Both the position numbers and the translations under genes were made by a program. Shown piece by piece: positions 29,216 through 41,771 of a stretch of 64,000 nucleotides of DNA. The stretch spans positions 256,726,044-256,790,043 of the forward strand of contig CM060708.1 of assembly GCA_030686995.1 (NCBI GenBank), written 5' to 3'. The stretch's first letter is position 1; each line of letters opens with the position of its first letter. The notes under the pieces were generated by a model, which saw only the letters and a list, made by a program, of their open reading frames with translations, was not told the DNA's origin and did not search any database. The stretch is from Artemisia argyi. Taxonomy: Eukaryota > Streptophyta > Magnoliopsida > Asterales > Asteraceae.

Positions 29216-32200
29216 TGATCTTGGATAAAAGAAAAGATAAATTTTCCAGGGTCTTACAATCGGAGTTTGGCGCCAGGCCTACAAACCATTAACCAACCCA
29301 TTTATCTTTGACAAAAAAATCACCACACGAGTCAAAAGCATATAAGCGCGAGAAACAGTCCATGAGGCGATGACATAGAACAAAAGCGTGAATAAAAACC
29401 CTAATACGGGTTAACCATCACAATGGATTAAAAAGCTAGGAGTCAAGAATTTAATTGACAATTGAATATCTAAATAATGAACCCATGCCTTATATTTATA
29501 AGGAAGTAATTGGGAAGTAAAAGTTGGGGAATAAGAAACATAAACAAAGTAAAATTCAACTTAAACTAAAACTGGAATCTCATCTATGGAGCCTTCAATG
29601 GCGTAGAGAGGTTTTTCCTTCTATGATGTAGAGAGATTTGACGCATGAAAATTCTTTATTCAAGAGCTCTATGACGGAGACAAATGCTTCTACACCATAA
29701 AGAACCTAAGACACAAATAAATAAAGACGTAGCTTCTACAGCGTAGACAAGAAAATGGCTCTACGTCATAGAGAATCACACTACATTTTCTTGTTTTGAG
29801 TTCTCTTGTCTTGCTCCAAATTCTCCATATGCTTCGAGTTTTCTTAAATTGTCTGTTTAATTATTTCTAAGGCTAATGCTAATGGCAACTCCATTTTCAC
29901 AAAAGCAACCCTGCCATCTTACCGTCACCTCAGTTTTCTCTCTCCACAACTCCACCCTAACCATAACTAGTTAGTGGTGATCACAAAAGCAACACCATAA
30001 CATTTCCACAAAAGCAACCCCCAACTGTCAAAAAAAAAGGACATCTATGGTGCAATTGTTTCGGTTGGTGAGGCAACCACTTTTTTGTAATTGGTGTCAA
30101 GCGACGCGTCACTTTTGAATTTGCTAATGGTAGTGGCGCGTTGCTTTTGGGTCTAAGCTATCAGCATGCACTCCTTCCATCTTAAAATAATCATCATCTC
30201 GAGTTTAACGCTAAACATGCACATACGATACTTTTTATCGTTTCGAAAACAAATACACACCTTTGCAAAGTTCTCTCGATCTGCCGTTCGCTACGGACCC
30301 ATATAATCTATAAAAATAACTCAAAGCAACAATGGTACATGGAAGAAAGTACGGGTAATGTGCAGTTCGATATATTAATGTAATAATTTATCAATGTCTA
30401 TGCGGCCAATAATTACGAAGTAATTATTTTATACAAAAGTGACGTGCCTTTTATTTAAACGGCTGTGACGTGTCTACTTCTTTGGATGGTTCCAATTATT
30501 ATTGCCAAGACCGTTAAGTAAATTTTAATTAAAGTCATGATCTTAAAATACATGCAGTACAAAACGTTTTGAACTTAAATTATTTGTTTTAAATTATTTT
30601 GTAAAACAAGTGCATAGCTTTTATCACTAAAAAATAAACGCAAAAAGTATGTAACAAAATAATGATTCCAAATTTTGCCATAAGAAATATGATATGCCTC
30701 TAGATATGCATAGGGACTTCGTGATGAGTTGAGATAACCATCATATTTATTAATTGTTTAGGATGAGTATTTGTTATGTTTTAAGATAAGTCTTGTCTTT
30801 GGGTGATTTATCGCATAGCTAGTATTTAAGGTTTCGGAGCTACCACAACGCTAAAAGGGGTGCAAAGTTAAAGATACTTCCTTAACCGGGTCGTATCAAA
30901 ATACAATCGTATTTCCTTTTTAAATGCAAAAGCCAATATAAAATTCCTTAAAACAACGTTTGGCGAAAATAGTAGTAGTAGGTAGCAGTGAGAGTAAGTA
31001 GTAAAACAAAGCAGTAGTTGTTTATTCTAATAAAACGTTTGATAACCTATCTGTATAGCCATAATTACTAAGCGTAAACGCTAGTTGCTTGTCAATGCAA
31101 CTAGAAGTAGCTTTTTGGTTTGGAGCATTTAAAATAATAATAATAATAATGCTAGTTAGTTGTTTCCAAACAAACATTTTATACAAAATGTGAAACGCTA
31201 GTTGTTAGTTGCTACTTGCTTCCAAACATTCCTAAACACCTGCTTCCAAACATGCACATACCCTATCCAAAATTAACTTTAAAACATGTAATCCCAAACA
31301 CCATGTATCTAAATAGCTTACACTAACTTTTAAGTCGTGAGATAATTGTTAGTATCTACATGCTCTGTGTTACTTTTAGTTAACCTACACCACATTAATG
31401 ATTAATAAAAGTCGATATGTTAACCTTGAATTATTACATGACCAAACAACTTCTACCATCTAACTAATTTGACCATTAATGCCAATTAAGTTAGTTTAAA
31501 TGGTTAAAGCACCTCCAATGATGAATTTTTTTATTGGCTTATAGTTTTATACAGTATTAATGCCATAGAGCGACGTTATTTTCCCTACGAAAAAATAGAA
31601 GTATAAACAACGAGCTTGCTAAAACTCGATTTCGGTTTAGTCTAGATTCATAAAGTTCGTGCTTGTTATGTTTTTAGCACGTGCTCGGCTCAGGATATAC
31701 ATAAAGAGCTTTAGCTCGACTCATTATTATATATGGTCTAAATGAAATAAAGTTTGACTCAAGCTAAACTGTTTAAGAACACTAGGCTCGATATGGTGTT
31801 TTTATATATAGGAAAAACATATATACATGGTTTATATATGTGTATATTTTTAAGGCTTCCGAGTTTAATTGAGCTTTTGGTATATTGTTCGGACTCGAAC
31901 TATTAGTTAACTGAGCATCAAACTGAGTTTGAGCTCCTTTAAGCTCATTGTTTCAAGCTTTTAATAAGTAGCTCATGATTTGGCTTTTTACACCTCGATG
32001 CCAAACTTTGTGAAGCTTAATGAATACAAAATGTATTAAGTTAGCACTAATTATAAGTTACACTGATTTTATTACAATAAAAATTTCATAAGAGCTGAAA
32101 TTCTTTTCAATTCCTATTAGTTTGCAAATTATTTTACGGTTTAAAAACGTTTTCATAAACCTTTCATTCATTGTGTCATGATACTTTTATAATTAAATGT

Positions 32201-33080
32201 GTTAACTTGTTTAATTGTTTTGGGAATTGAAGTTTCTTAGAGGATTGGGTTTATATCTTTTTCATCTTTTTGGTTCAGATGTTTCGCCCATAAAATGTGG
32301 TTTAACACTCAAGGAAGAAAACGAAGATAAACAAAAATATAAAGTCGTGTTCTCAAGCATAAGTTAAAGAGGGAAAGAAAAAGAAATGGACCGAGAAAAA
32401 AAATGATTTAATTGATTTTGAAGTAAAATGTTTCCTCTTAAAGTTTGGCTAAAAACATTTACTTCCTATTTTATTACTTTTCTTATTAAAAACTTAAGAA
32501 CTAAGCATAAGTGATGGTGAAAAACGTTTTTGGACATATGATTGCGACAAATTGCAAATTCAAAAGAAAATACAAATAATGAAAAACAAAAATATGTCGA
32601 CACTTTTCATAATATAATGTTTGAAAGATGAATTAGAAAAGACTATTATGATACTCGCATATTGCGACGGCGAGTATCATGTAATTATTTTAGCAAGAAA
32701 ATATTTTTCTATTACGTGTTTCTCGTGTTAACAGTTTTACGGCGGGTACCATGAAATTTACAGCGTGTACAATGAAATTTACAACTTTATGTGATTTGGC
32801 TAGCAAATACATTTTAGTGTGTACTTTATTATTATTTAGATGGGTACCATGAAATTTACAAGTATTTAATTATGTAAATGATTCAAGTGTGTCTTCCATC
32901 TGTGAAATTTACCAAGAAAAGAAGTGTGAAAGAGAAGTAAAAGTATAAATAAGGAAACGATACTTGCTGTTGCAATTAAAAAGAAGTATAAATATAATTT
33001 ATCAAATTAGTTAAGATATTGAAAAGCATCTTAATCATATACATGTATTGAAAATTACAACTTTTCAACAATAGCTTTAA
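29216..33080. other. Intergenic DNA with decayed repeats, no gene recognised
   Basis: 29590-29780 has several CTACGTCATAGAG / TATGACGTAGAG-like words. 29880-30170 has AAAGCAAC words on one side and GTTGCTTTT on the other, suggesting a decayed MITE. 30950-31290 has repeated CTAGTTG and TTCCAAACA words. 31600-32000 is rich in GAGCTC/GAGCTT words, as in old hAT MITEs. 32740-32860 holds GGGTACCATGAAATTTACA two or three times. None has clear ends. Confidence 0.4.
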
Positions 33081-33978
33081 TAGATGAGTATCTGTGCATA
33101 ACAACGAAATATTTGTAGCGGCAAACAACTATAATTGCAATATTGTGGTTAAGTGTTTCGTGTAATGTGAATTTTAAGAAAAACATAAATATCAATATGA
33201 TCCACTATTAAATCATTTTTACTTTCATCAATTAGACTAGAAATCTTTTTCCGTCCAAATATCAAAACTTGATTCTCAACAATTAACGTTGGCAAGTCAT
33301 CATCATCTAATATAACAATAACATCATCTCAGTTTCAGTTTAACAAATTAGGGTTGAAAAATGGATTGAGATTGGGAGCGAGATTGAGAACTGGATCGGG
33401 AGCGGGATTAGGAGCGGGATAAAGTTGTATATAGACAAACAAAAGGAGTGCACAAGTAGGTGTTATATAAACGATCATGAACTAAAGCAGTGAAACAACA
33501 GACGATGAATAAAAGATCAAAAAGTACTAACTTCAACATCAACATCAACATTTTCTTTGATTATTCATTTCCTCAAATTAACTATGAATTACCATAAAAG
33601 TAAGAACAAGATTATGGTGTTTATATAATAGAGATTAGGATGATTATTTTGAAACCATTTATTATAATTTTTTTTAATAATAAAAATAAATAAAACCGTA
33701 TATGAATATTTGTAAATTAGAAAGAAGCATGTAACGCATATGTGTAAAACCGTGTTTTATAAGTTTTTATTTTTAATTATCTGTCATTGTTAAACTGTGT
33801 TTTTATAAGTATTCATTCCTTAGTTGACATTATTTATATTAGTTGAAAATTTTAAAGTTAGCATTTAAGATAAAAGTTTAAGAAGTGTTAAGGGGTATAT
33901 TAGACAAATCACTTTATTATTTTTTAAGAATTTTTAATTTTTGAGATTAGACAAATTTGCTTTATAAATAGTAAAGAT
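33081..33978. mobile_element. Non-autonomous element of unknown class, family member 2
   Basis: Left end TAGATGAGTATCTGTGCATA, right end TTGCTTTATAAATAGTAAAG. Both match, with several changes, the ends of 11303-12015. The interior is unlike the other copy and includes a short GGGAGCGGGAT repeat near 33385-33420. No coding capacity. Confidence 0.45.
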
Positions 33979-33996
33979 GCGTAGTTAAGAATTTAA

Positions 33997-34328
33997 GGGC
34001 CCGTTTGGTTTGTAGATGGGTTTATAACTTGGATTCGGATTCGGATTTTGATTTTGATTTGTGAGGAATGAAATTAAGAGAGAGAAAATATATTTTATTT
34101 AATATAATAATTAAATTGCATTTAAATATAATATTTTAATAGAAAAAATAAAATGTTGTGAGATATGTATACTGGGCCTAACGAGTTTTGTATGAAACCT
34201 ATCATATTAGAGTGGAAATAAAAAGTCATGGGCTCCACGGGTTTGAAAGAATTCCTTAATCAACTAAACATCATCTATTATGTGTAATATCTGAATCCAA
34301 ATCCCACACCCCTCAACCAAACGGACCC
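33997..34328. mobile_element. Tourist-like (PIF/Harbinger-type) MITE, 332 bp
   Basis: Ends GGGCCCGTTTGGTT on the left and GGGTCCGTTTGGTT on the other strand from the right (one mismatch in 14), with a direct TAA at 33994-33996 and 34329-34331. Subterminal GGATTCGG.. and ..GAATCC text continues the inverted repeat loosely. No coding. Confidence 0.8.
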
Positions 34329-34677
34329 TAAGATTAAGACATTTAAAATAAAAATATAATAATGGAGATATGACGTATGAACTAGCCTCAAACTGAAATT
34401 TCAATTATTGACTAGTACGCTTATAAGCTTTCTATTATACTCTTAGAATGAAATTGTGTACGTGACGAGCTTTTTATTACACTCAAGTGGAACTGTGAAA
34501 GTTAAGAAAGGAATAACAATAGTAACATATAAGGCTTTACCCAAATATGGTAAGTTATATACGTATGAGGATAGATCACTAGATATGATCACTCATTTTC
34601 GTAAATAAACTTCTAAAAGTTTATGTTCATCAAGGTCACTCTAGCTGTGACATCTTATGGTTAAATTTATGTAAATC

Positions 34678-35252
<575 letters not shown>

Positions 35253-35255
<3 letters not shown>

Positions 35256-36023
35256 GGCCATTCATGTGAGAAATCTAATTTTTGTGAGAAGGTGAGAACT
35301 AATCTTAGCCACTCATTTTATCCTTCTTTAGTTTTGAAAAAAAAAATTTCACATGTGAAAAAGAAAAAAAAAATCGAAAAAAAACAATTTCGGAAAAAAA
35401 AATTTCGAAAAAAAAAAATCGGAAAAAAAAATTTCGAAAAAAGAAATTTCGATTTTCACATGTGAAATTTTTTTTCATTTTTTTCACATGTGAAAATTGA
35501 AAATTTTCAATTTCACATGTAAATTTTTTTTTTTTTTCATTTTTTTCACATGTGAAAATTGAAAATTTTCTCATGTGAAATTTTTTTTCACATGTAAAAT
35601 TTTTTTTCATTTTTTTCATATTTGAATATTGAAAATTTTCACATGTGAAAAAAAAAATTTCACATGTAATTTTTTTTTTTTTCATTTTTTTCTCATGTAA
35701 AAATTGAAAATTTTCACATGTAAAATTTTTTTGACATGTCACGAAAAAAAAATTCGAAAAAAAAAATTCGGAAAAAAAATTTCGAAAAAAAAATTTTCGG
35801 AAAATTTTTTTCGGAATTTTTTTTTCACATGTGAAAAATGACGGAAAAAAAATCGAAAATTTTTTGAAATTTTTTTTTGAAATTTTTTTTGAAATTTTTT
35901 GAAATTTTCAAAAAAATTGGTTAACTAGTATTAGGCATTAGATCAAAATTAAAGAAATATAAAATGAGTGGCTAGGATCCCTTCTCACCTTCTCACAAAA
36001 ATATGACTTCTCATTTGAACGCT

Positions 36024-36027
<4 letters not shown>
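35253..36027. mobile_element. TIR element flanked by TA microsatellites, copy 2
   Basis: Inverted repeats of about 70 bp: left arm 35253-35325 (TTTTTGTGAGAAGGTGAGAA, TAGCCACTCATTTTAT), right arm about 35955-36027. (TA)n tracts lie on both sides. The core (35340-35930) is made of A/T runs punctuated by the palindrome TTTCACATGTGAAA and TTTCGAAA variants. A 145-residue Lys/Phe-rich minus-strand frame across it is a repeat artefact. The arms resemble those of the neighbouring element, so the two are probably related. Confidence 0.7.

Positions 36028-36091
<64 letters not shown>
36028..36091. repeat. (TA)n microsatellite
   Basis: TA run right of the inverted-repeat element, ending in a short CACACA. 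Confidence 0.95.
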
Positions 36092-36099
<8 letters not shown>

Positions 36100-36306
36100 T
36101 ATATATATTTTCGAAATTGAAAAAGAGTTGCTAAACACTTACGTATAAACTAACCGACTAGAAAACTATATATCTAGTGACTTTTGCTGAATATATGCAA
36201 CTCAAGTTTAGAAAAAGTTAAAAATATTTTAAAATTTTCAAAATGAATATTATTGAAGGAGAGAATTTAATAAAGTAATTTGAAAGAAGGTAGCCCCAAT
36301 ATCAGG

Positions 36307-36314
36307 TATATAAA
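36307..36314 (+). promoter_or_regulatory. Probable TATA box of the HLS1-like gene
   Basis: TATATAAA about 73 bp upstream of the start codon at 36387, in a shift from AT-rich repeat to mixed sequence. Position and spacing fit a plant core promoter with a short 5' UTR. Confidence 0.6.
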
Positions 36315-36386
36315 GGAAGACCCTTCATTAGAAACGGACCTCGCCAATCATCAACCCTTCATTTTCCCACTAAAAGTACTACAAGG

Positions 36387-38037
36387 ATGGTGGTGGCACA
36401 GATTGGCGCCGATGCCGTCGTAGTTATAAGGGAGTACAACCCCAAAACAGACATTCAGAGTGTCGAGCAAGTCGAAAGAAACTGTGAGGTTGGTCCTAGT
36501 GGGGAGTACTCGCTCCACGCTGATCTTTTAGGCGATCCTGTGTGCAGAGTTCGGAACTCTCCTAAGTATCTAATGCTGGTTCGTATACCGACAAGACTTA
36601 TGCTACTAATATTTTTACAATATTTACTACTAAATGAAATGACTAGTTTCACGTTAAGTTGAATTATGCTAACACACTGAATTCAACTCTCAGGTTGCGG
36701 AGATAGTTGTCACCAAGGGCGGCAATGAGACAAGAGAGATTGTGGGTATGATTAGGGGCTGCATCAAGACCGTTACGTGTGGTAGAAGAATTAACCGCAA
36801 AACCAATTTCACGCCAGAGCCACAACCTGTGTTTACTAAACTCGCCTACATTCTAGGCCTTCGCGTTTCCCCCTCTCACCGGTAAATATAGCTTTATGTT
36901 TTTTTTTTAAGGCAAACACACACACTCATCTACTGTTAATATGTTGTTATTGGCATATGTAATTTTACAAAATCAAGTCTATCAAATTTATTTTACTTTT
37001 TTGGTAATAACTATGACTTGTAGAACATTTTGAATTTGATTGAAATTGAACCTGTTTTATTAAGTCCATGTAATTGTACTTCGAGAGACACATAGTTTCA
37101 CAGATTCATCTTAATTGATAATTGAACCATCATTTTCATGTTTTCTGTCCTCAAATCTTTAGTTTTAAATTACAGGAGAATGAAGATAGGATTAAAGCTC
37201 GTTTGTAGAATGGAAGATTGGTTTAGAGACAATGGAGCTGAGTATTCATATATTGCAACTGACGCCGCCAACAAACCTTCCGTCAATCTCTTCACTGGAA
37301 AATGTGGATACACAAATTTTCGTAACCCTTCTGTCCTTGTGCACCCGGTATTTGCTCACCGACTACGCATCAACAAACACGTTGCCATCATTAAATTGTC
37401 GTTGTCTGATGCTGAAACCATCTATCGTCAAAGATTCTCAACTACTGAGTTTTTTCCACGTGACATTGACTCGGTACTAAAAAATAACCTCAACCTAGGC
37501 ACATTCCTAGCACTGCCAAAAGATTGTCCACATGTCAAGTCATGGGGTGGGTCAGAATTGTTTCTTTCTGACCCACCCGAGTCTTGGGCCATCATGAGTG
37601 TGTGGAATTGTAATGATGTATTTAAGTTGGAAGTTAAAGGTGCATCATGGTTAAAGAAGGGATTTGCTAAAACAACTAGGCTTTTAGACCAAGTCTTTCC
37701 CTTCTTGAATTTGCCTTCATTACCCAAAATTTTCAACCCGTTTGGGCTCCATTTGCTATATGGGCTTGGTGGAGAAGGTCCATCTTACTTGAAGTTTGCT
37801 AATGCATTGTTTAGTTATGCTCACAATCTAGCCAAGAAGGGAAAGTGTGGTGTAGTGGCAACTGAGGTATCGAGTGAGGATCCACTCAAGTTAGCGATCC
37901 CACACTGGAAAGTGCTATCTTTTGCAGATTTATGGTGTATCAAGAGGCTTGATGAAGACTATAGTGATGGGTACGTTGGGGATTGGAGAAAGTCACAACC
38001 CGATTTATCTTTTTTTCTTGATCCTAGAGAATTTTAA
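36387..38037 (+). CDS. HLS1-like: HOOKLESS1-like GNAT N-acetyltransferase (3 exons)
   Basis: Exons 36387-36578, 36694-36881 and 37176-38037 (stop TAA); all junctions are GT-AG and in frame, giving 413 residues (HLS1 is about 400). The N-terminal half is a GNAT acetyltransferase fold: VVIREYNPKTDIQSVEQVER at the start, LAYILGLRVSPSHRR before motif A, YIATDAANKPSVNLFTGKCG after it. The C-terminal half carries HLS1-family text such as RFSTTEFFPRDIDSVL, ESWAIMSVWNC, LYGLGGEGP and the C-terminal DPREF. HLS1 controls apical-hook differential growth downstream of ethylene and is proposed to act on chromatin; the acetylation substrate of this copy is unknown. Odd point: the motif-A loop reads R-R-M-K-I-G, with Lys130 where the family consensus has Gly. 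Otherwise intact. An internal ATG at 37138 lies in intron 2 and is not the start. Confidence 0.94.
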
Positions 38038-40626
38038 ATGTCTTAATCTGCATTGGATTATCCGTTCAGTAGTATAAAAATGTAAAGTTTAAACTTTTGA
38101 AAATAGTCTAGTGGTATGTATAGTTTTAACTATTAGTTGTAATGGGTGGATGCCAAAGGAAGCACAAATGTGTTTTGCAAAGGGTATATATTCTCAAGTG
38201 GGACTATTAGTGGTAGTCTCTTCTTTCAATTGTAAATAATGATATGCTTTTTGTAGATCCTTTTTTGCCCAAACACTGCCAAGACTTTTCTCATTTCAAG
38301 ATGTTGTCTATATTCGTTTCTGTGATATCTTTTGACATATTGTCGTTCTATGACTATGATTATGTTACATCAATAATATTCTTGCACAAGGGTGCAAGTT
38401 TCAAAGAATGATCATCTAAACTTTGTTAAGCTGGAATTCATATTTACTACATTATTTACATAGAAACTATATTCTACGTACTAAAATGGAACCAATGTAT
38501 CCTACTCTAAACAAGTTACTTACAGTAAACTGTAAAAAGTAAAGAGTTACTTAATGTGAACCCTGCTCGTTTGGATTCAAATCCCAGAATCCTGATTAAC
38601 CTTAAAAATGGATGAATAATTTCGGCAAAATTGGAAGGTTATCTTTGCGCCTACGTCACTGGTTTATCATCAAATGGTCGATCATGCTTCAAGCATAGGA
38701 TCGTACGTTGCACCATTTATAAATATATATGACATGTACATATGCCAAGTGCAAAGACCCATCCTTTCAAGATAACATATTTTACTCACAACAATTCTAT
38801 AAATTCCCTCTCGAATATATAAGTCTAAAGATAACAATATGCAAAAACATGCTATCATCTTTTATTTATCATTTAAAGTTGATTTAACTGACAAGTGTAG
38901 TCTGGATACTCTTTAGGAATATTGTAACCGTTGAAATAAGAATATGATCATGTTGATATCTATATAGTAAAATCATATCTCGTTGAATATCCGCATTAAA
39001 AGTTTTCGGGGTTATGATTTTTTAGTGTTAGTTGAACCCTCACCTCACAAGTTTCTTTCAATTAAATTATAGTACAAAGAATAAATTTTGGTGGCAATGA
39101 GGAAATTTTCCAATGAGAATCTTGTGGTCCTTTGTGTTTCTAGAGAATAGAGATACATTGGAATAAAATGATATGATGTTTGTATAACTGTGTGGCTAGA
39201 TTAACATATGATGAAGGTTGTAACAAAAAAGTTTTGAATGCTCAAATTTAGGTTCTCCAAAAAGTTATTGGGATTTATGTTGTCTATGATGTAACTAATT
39301 GTCTTTGTCATTTGTTGCCTTTCCTAATGATTGATTATACCTTGCAGTCCTTTGACGAAATGACTAATAAAGTGTAACTGCATTTGATGTCGTCAACCCG
39401 CATATGTTTTAGTGTAGATATATAAGTGAGGCGAACTGTGGCTGGGTCGAGGCAATCCCAGGCTTGGTAGGCTCATGAAATATTTTGTTGGCATGAGCTT
39501 CATTGTGTAGCACTTCATCTCATCAACTCGTATAAGTTTCGACCTGTATAGACTAGTAATATTAAGTGGAGTTTTGCTTCCTATAGACCCATATAAAATT
39601 GAATTAAGGGAAAAACTTCTACAAGAATCCTACAAAAATACTACTTTACAACTACATGAGAAGTATATATAGTTCAGTTGAACCGCTCGGCTCTATGTAG
39701 CTATGCTCATATCATGGGTACAAAAACCTAAGTCATACTCGCTTTGATCTTGACAAACTCACTCGTATACTTTTAAAACGTGGATTATCAAAGTCTAGAA
39801 ACATATTGTTTTTAGTTAATTCTCCTAAAAACAAGTTAAACGAAAGATTGATTGCTAATTACTATCTTTTGCTTGATACCCATACCATGCAACATATAAG
39901 TTTTGGGATATATTAAAAGGTCTCCACTTAAATTGCAAAAAAAGAGAAAGAAAATAAATTAAAAATACAAGAGATGAACCTCCATGAATCCAAGATGGAG
40001 AGACTGTATACATGACAAATTAGGTGTTTAATATTTCTTTTTCGTATTCGTTTACTGTAAGCTTTATCAAGTTTGATTTAACGTTTTTGTTCGATTACGT
40101 AAGTTTTTTACAATTATTTATGCTTTATAGACTTATAGTAGGTGTTAAAATCTTTTTTGAAAACCAAGTCAACTAAAATATACTATGATGTGGTTGTATG
40201 ATTGTATCACATAAGTAAGTAAAAGTTAGATGACTTAAATCTAAATATGAAATGGAAAACGCATAAAAGCATATATGTTATTGAAATTCAGAAGCATCAT
40301 TCATGCAATCTTGCCAAAAGGATTGTTAATGGACTGACTGTGGGTATATGGTAAGGGCATTATGGTATAAAATATCTTTTATATATTAAAGAAATTACAC
40401 CATTTCAAAAATTCAAAATCATTGTTAGTGAAAGAAAAAAATTGGACCAATAGCAGAGTTAGATTTTGACATATAGGCAAAATCAAGCAATATAAGTCAC
40501 TAATAAAAGGTCAAAATTATATTGATTTTGATCAAAATTTAATAAATTTGGTGGAGATTTTAATTGAGGAAGAAAAACACATAAAAATATAGGTGTTAAA
40601 TTTATAAAAATAAAAACTTATAAAAA
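38038..40626. other. HLS1-like 3' UTR and intergenic DNA
   Basis: The first ~220 bases are the likely 3' UTR (AATGTAAA and AATAATGATATG polyadenylation-like signals). The remaining ~2.3 kb has no recognised gene, RNA or bounded repeat. Confidence 0.5.
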
Positions 40627-40631
40627 GAGGA

Positions 40632-41759
40632 TGCTAATACAAATAATATCAAAAACGTTATTTGCATTATTTGGTCTCTATACGTTTTGATAATCACAAA
40701 ATATAAAAACACGATACGTAAAGTTACGTTTAATAAATTTTTAATTGAGAAAACTCGTTTCGACAACGTATCGTTTACAACATCACTTCAGGTATGAACA
40801 AACACGGGACCGACATTAGTAAAGTGATCAAAGATTTTATTTTCTCAAAACTTCACATTTTTATGTGACAAAACATTTTTACAAAAGTATTTTTGTAATT
40901 AAAAAGAAATATTTTATTAAAGAAAATAAATTTGAATTTCAAATCTCCCAACAGCTAGTTTAACGCTAGACACAAATGTAACAAGTGTTACAATTCTCTT
41001 CTTTCTCCAACTCTATCATTTGTATTAATTGTAAAGTTGTATATCCGACTTGTGTGTGAGTCGTGATTAGATGTGTTAGGGTGTATCCTGACAATGGTGT
41101 AAGTCCGAGAAGTGTTGTAACTAGATTAGGACCTTTATTAGCTCGTGTGTTGTTGTGTGAAGACTAGGACTTAGTGTAGTTTTAGTATGAAGATTGGGAC
41201 TTAGTGAAGTCCTTGTGTGAAGGCTTGAATCGGGTGAAGATTTAAGTGAGTGGGAGTGCTCGTTCATGTGATGAATTGGACGGGGTGATCGTCCGTGTGA
41301 AGGCTTGGATCGTGTGTCTATCTAAGTGGACAAGAGTGCTTGTTCGTGTGGCCACGTGGACCTTGGTGTAGATTGGTTCTATCTAGGATTAAAACTCGAC
41401 ATTCCGCTTAGTGTCGTTAAACTTGGTGTAAGCTTGTGTACGGTTTGCTACGCTTGAAGGGAGTGTGTTGACATAGTGATTATGAACTCTCGAGTGTGAT
41501 AATCAGGGAGTGGAGTAGGACGAAGAGTTAGCTTCGTGTCGAACCACTATAAGTCTCGACGCCTTGATTTGGTTGTGTTCTTTCTTTAATCTTTTACTTA
41601 CTTTATTTAGTTGCAATCATAACATTCACAGATTTCACATAATAATCAAATATAACAATTTTGCAAAAAGAACTTAAAAGAGGAAAAAGTTTTAAAATGT
41701 AATTATAAACGGTGAAACTATTCAACCCCCCCCCCCCCCCTCCCCCTTTAGGTTCTACA
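40632..41759 (+). mobile_element. Copia-like solo LTR, 1.13 kb
   Basis: Starts TGCTAATACAAAT and ends GGTTCTACA, with an exact 5-bp TSD GAGGA (40627-40631 and 41760-41764). It is homologous to the opposite-strand LTR next door: shared words in order are AACGTTATTT, ACTCGACAT, CTTAGTGTCG, GTGTAAGC, AACTCTCGAG, TTCTTTCTTT and TATTCAACCCCC. No internal region, so it is a solo LTR left by LTR-LTR recombination. A C-run of about 15 at 41726-41740 lies near its 3' end. Confidence 0.82.
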
Positions 41760-41771
41760 GAGGAGGTAATT

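Noticed and set aside
35305..35742. 145-aa minus-strand frame rich in Lys, Phe and CE repeats
   Set aside because: It translates a low-complexity palindromic repeat core; no family resemblance and no independent coding signal.
36455..36652. Minus-strand frames opposite the HLS1-like exons (also 37428-37736)
   Set aside because: Antisense of well-supported exons.
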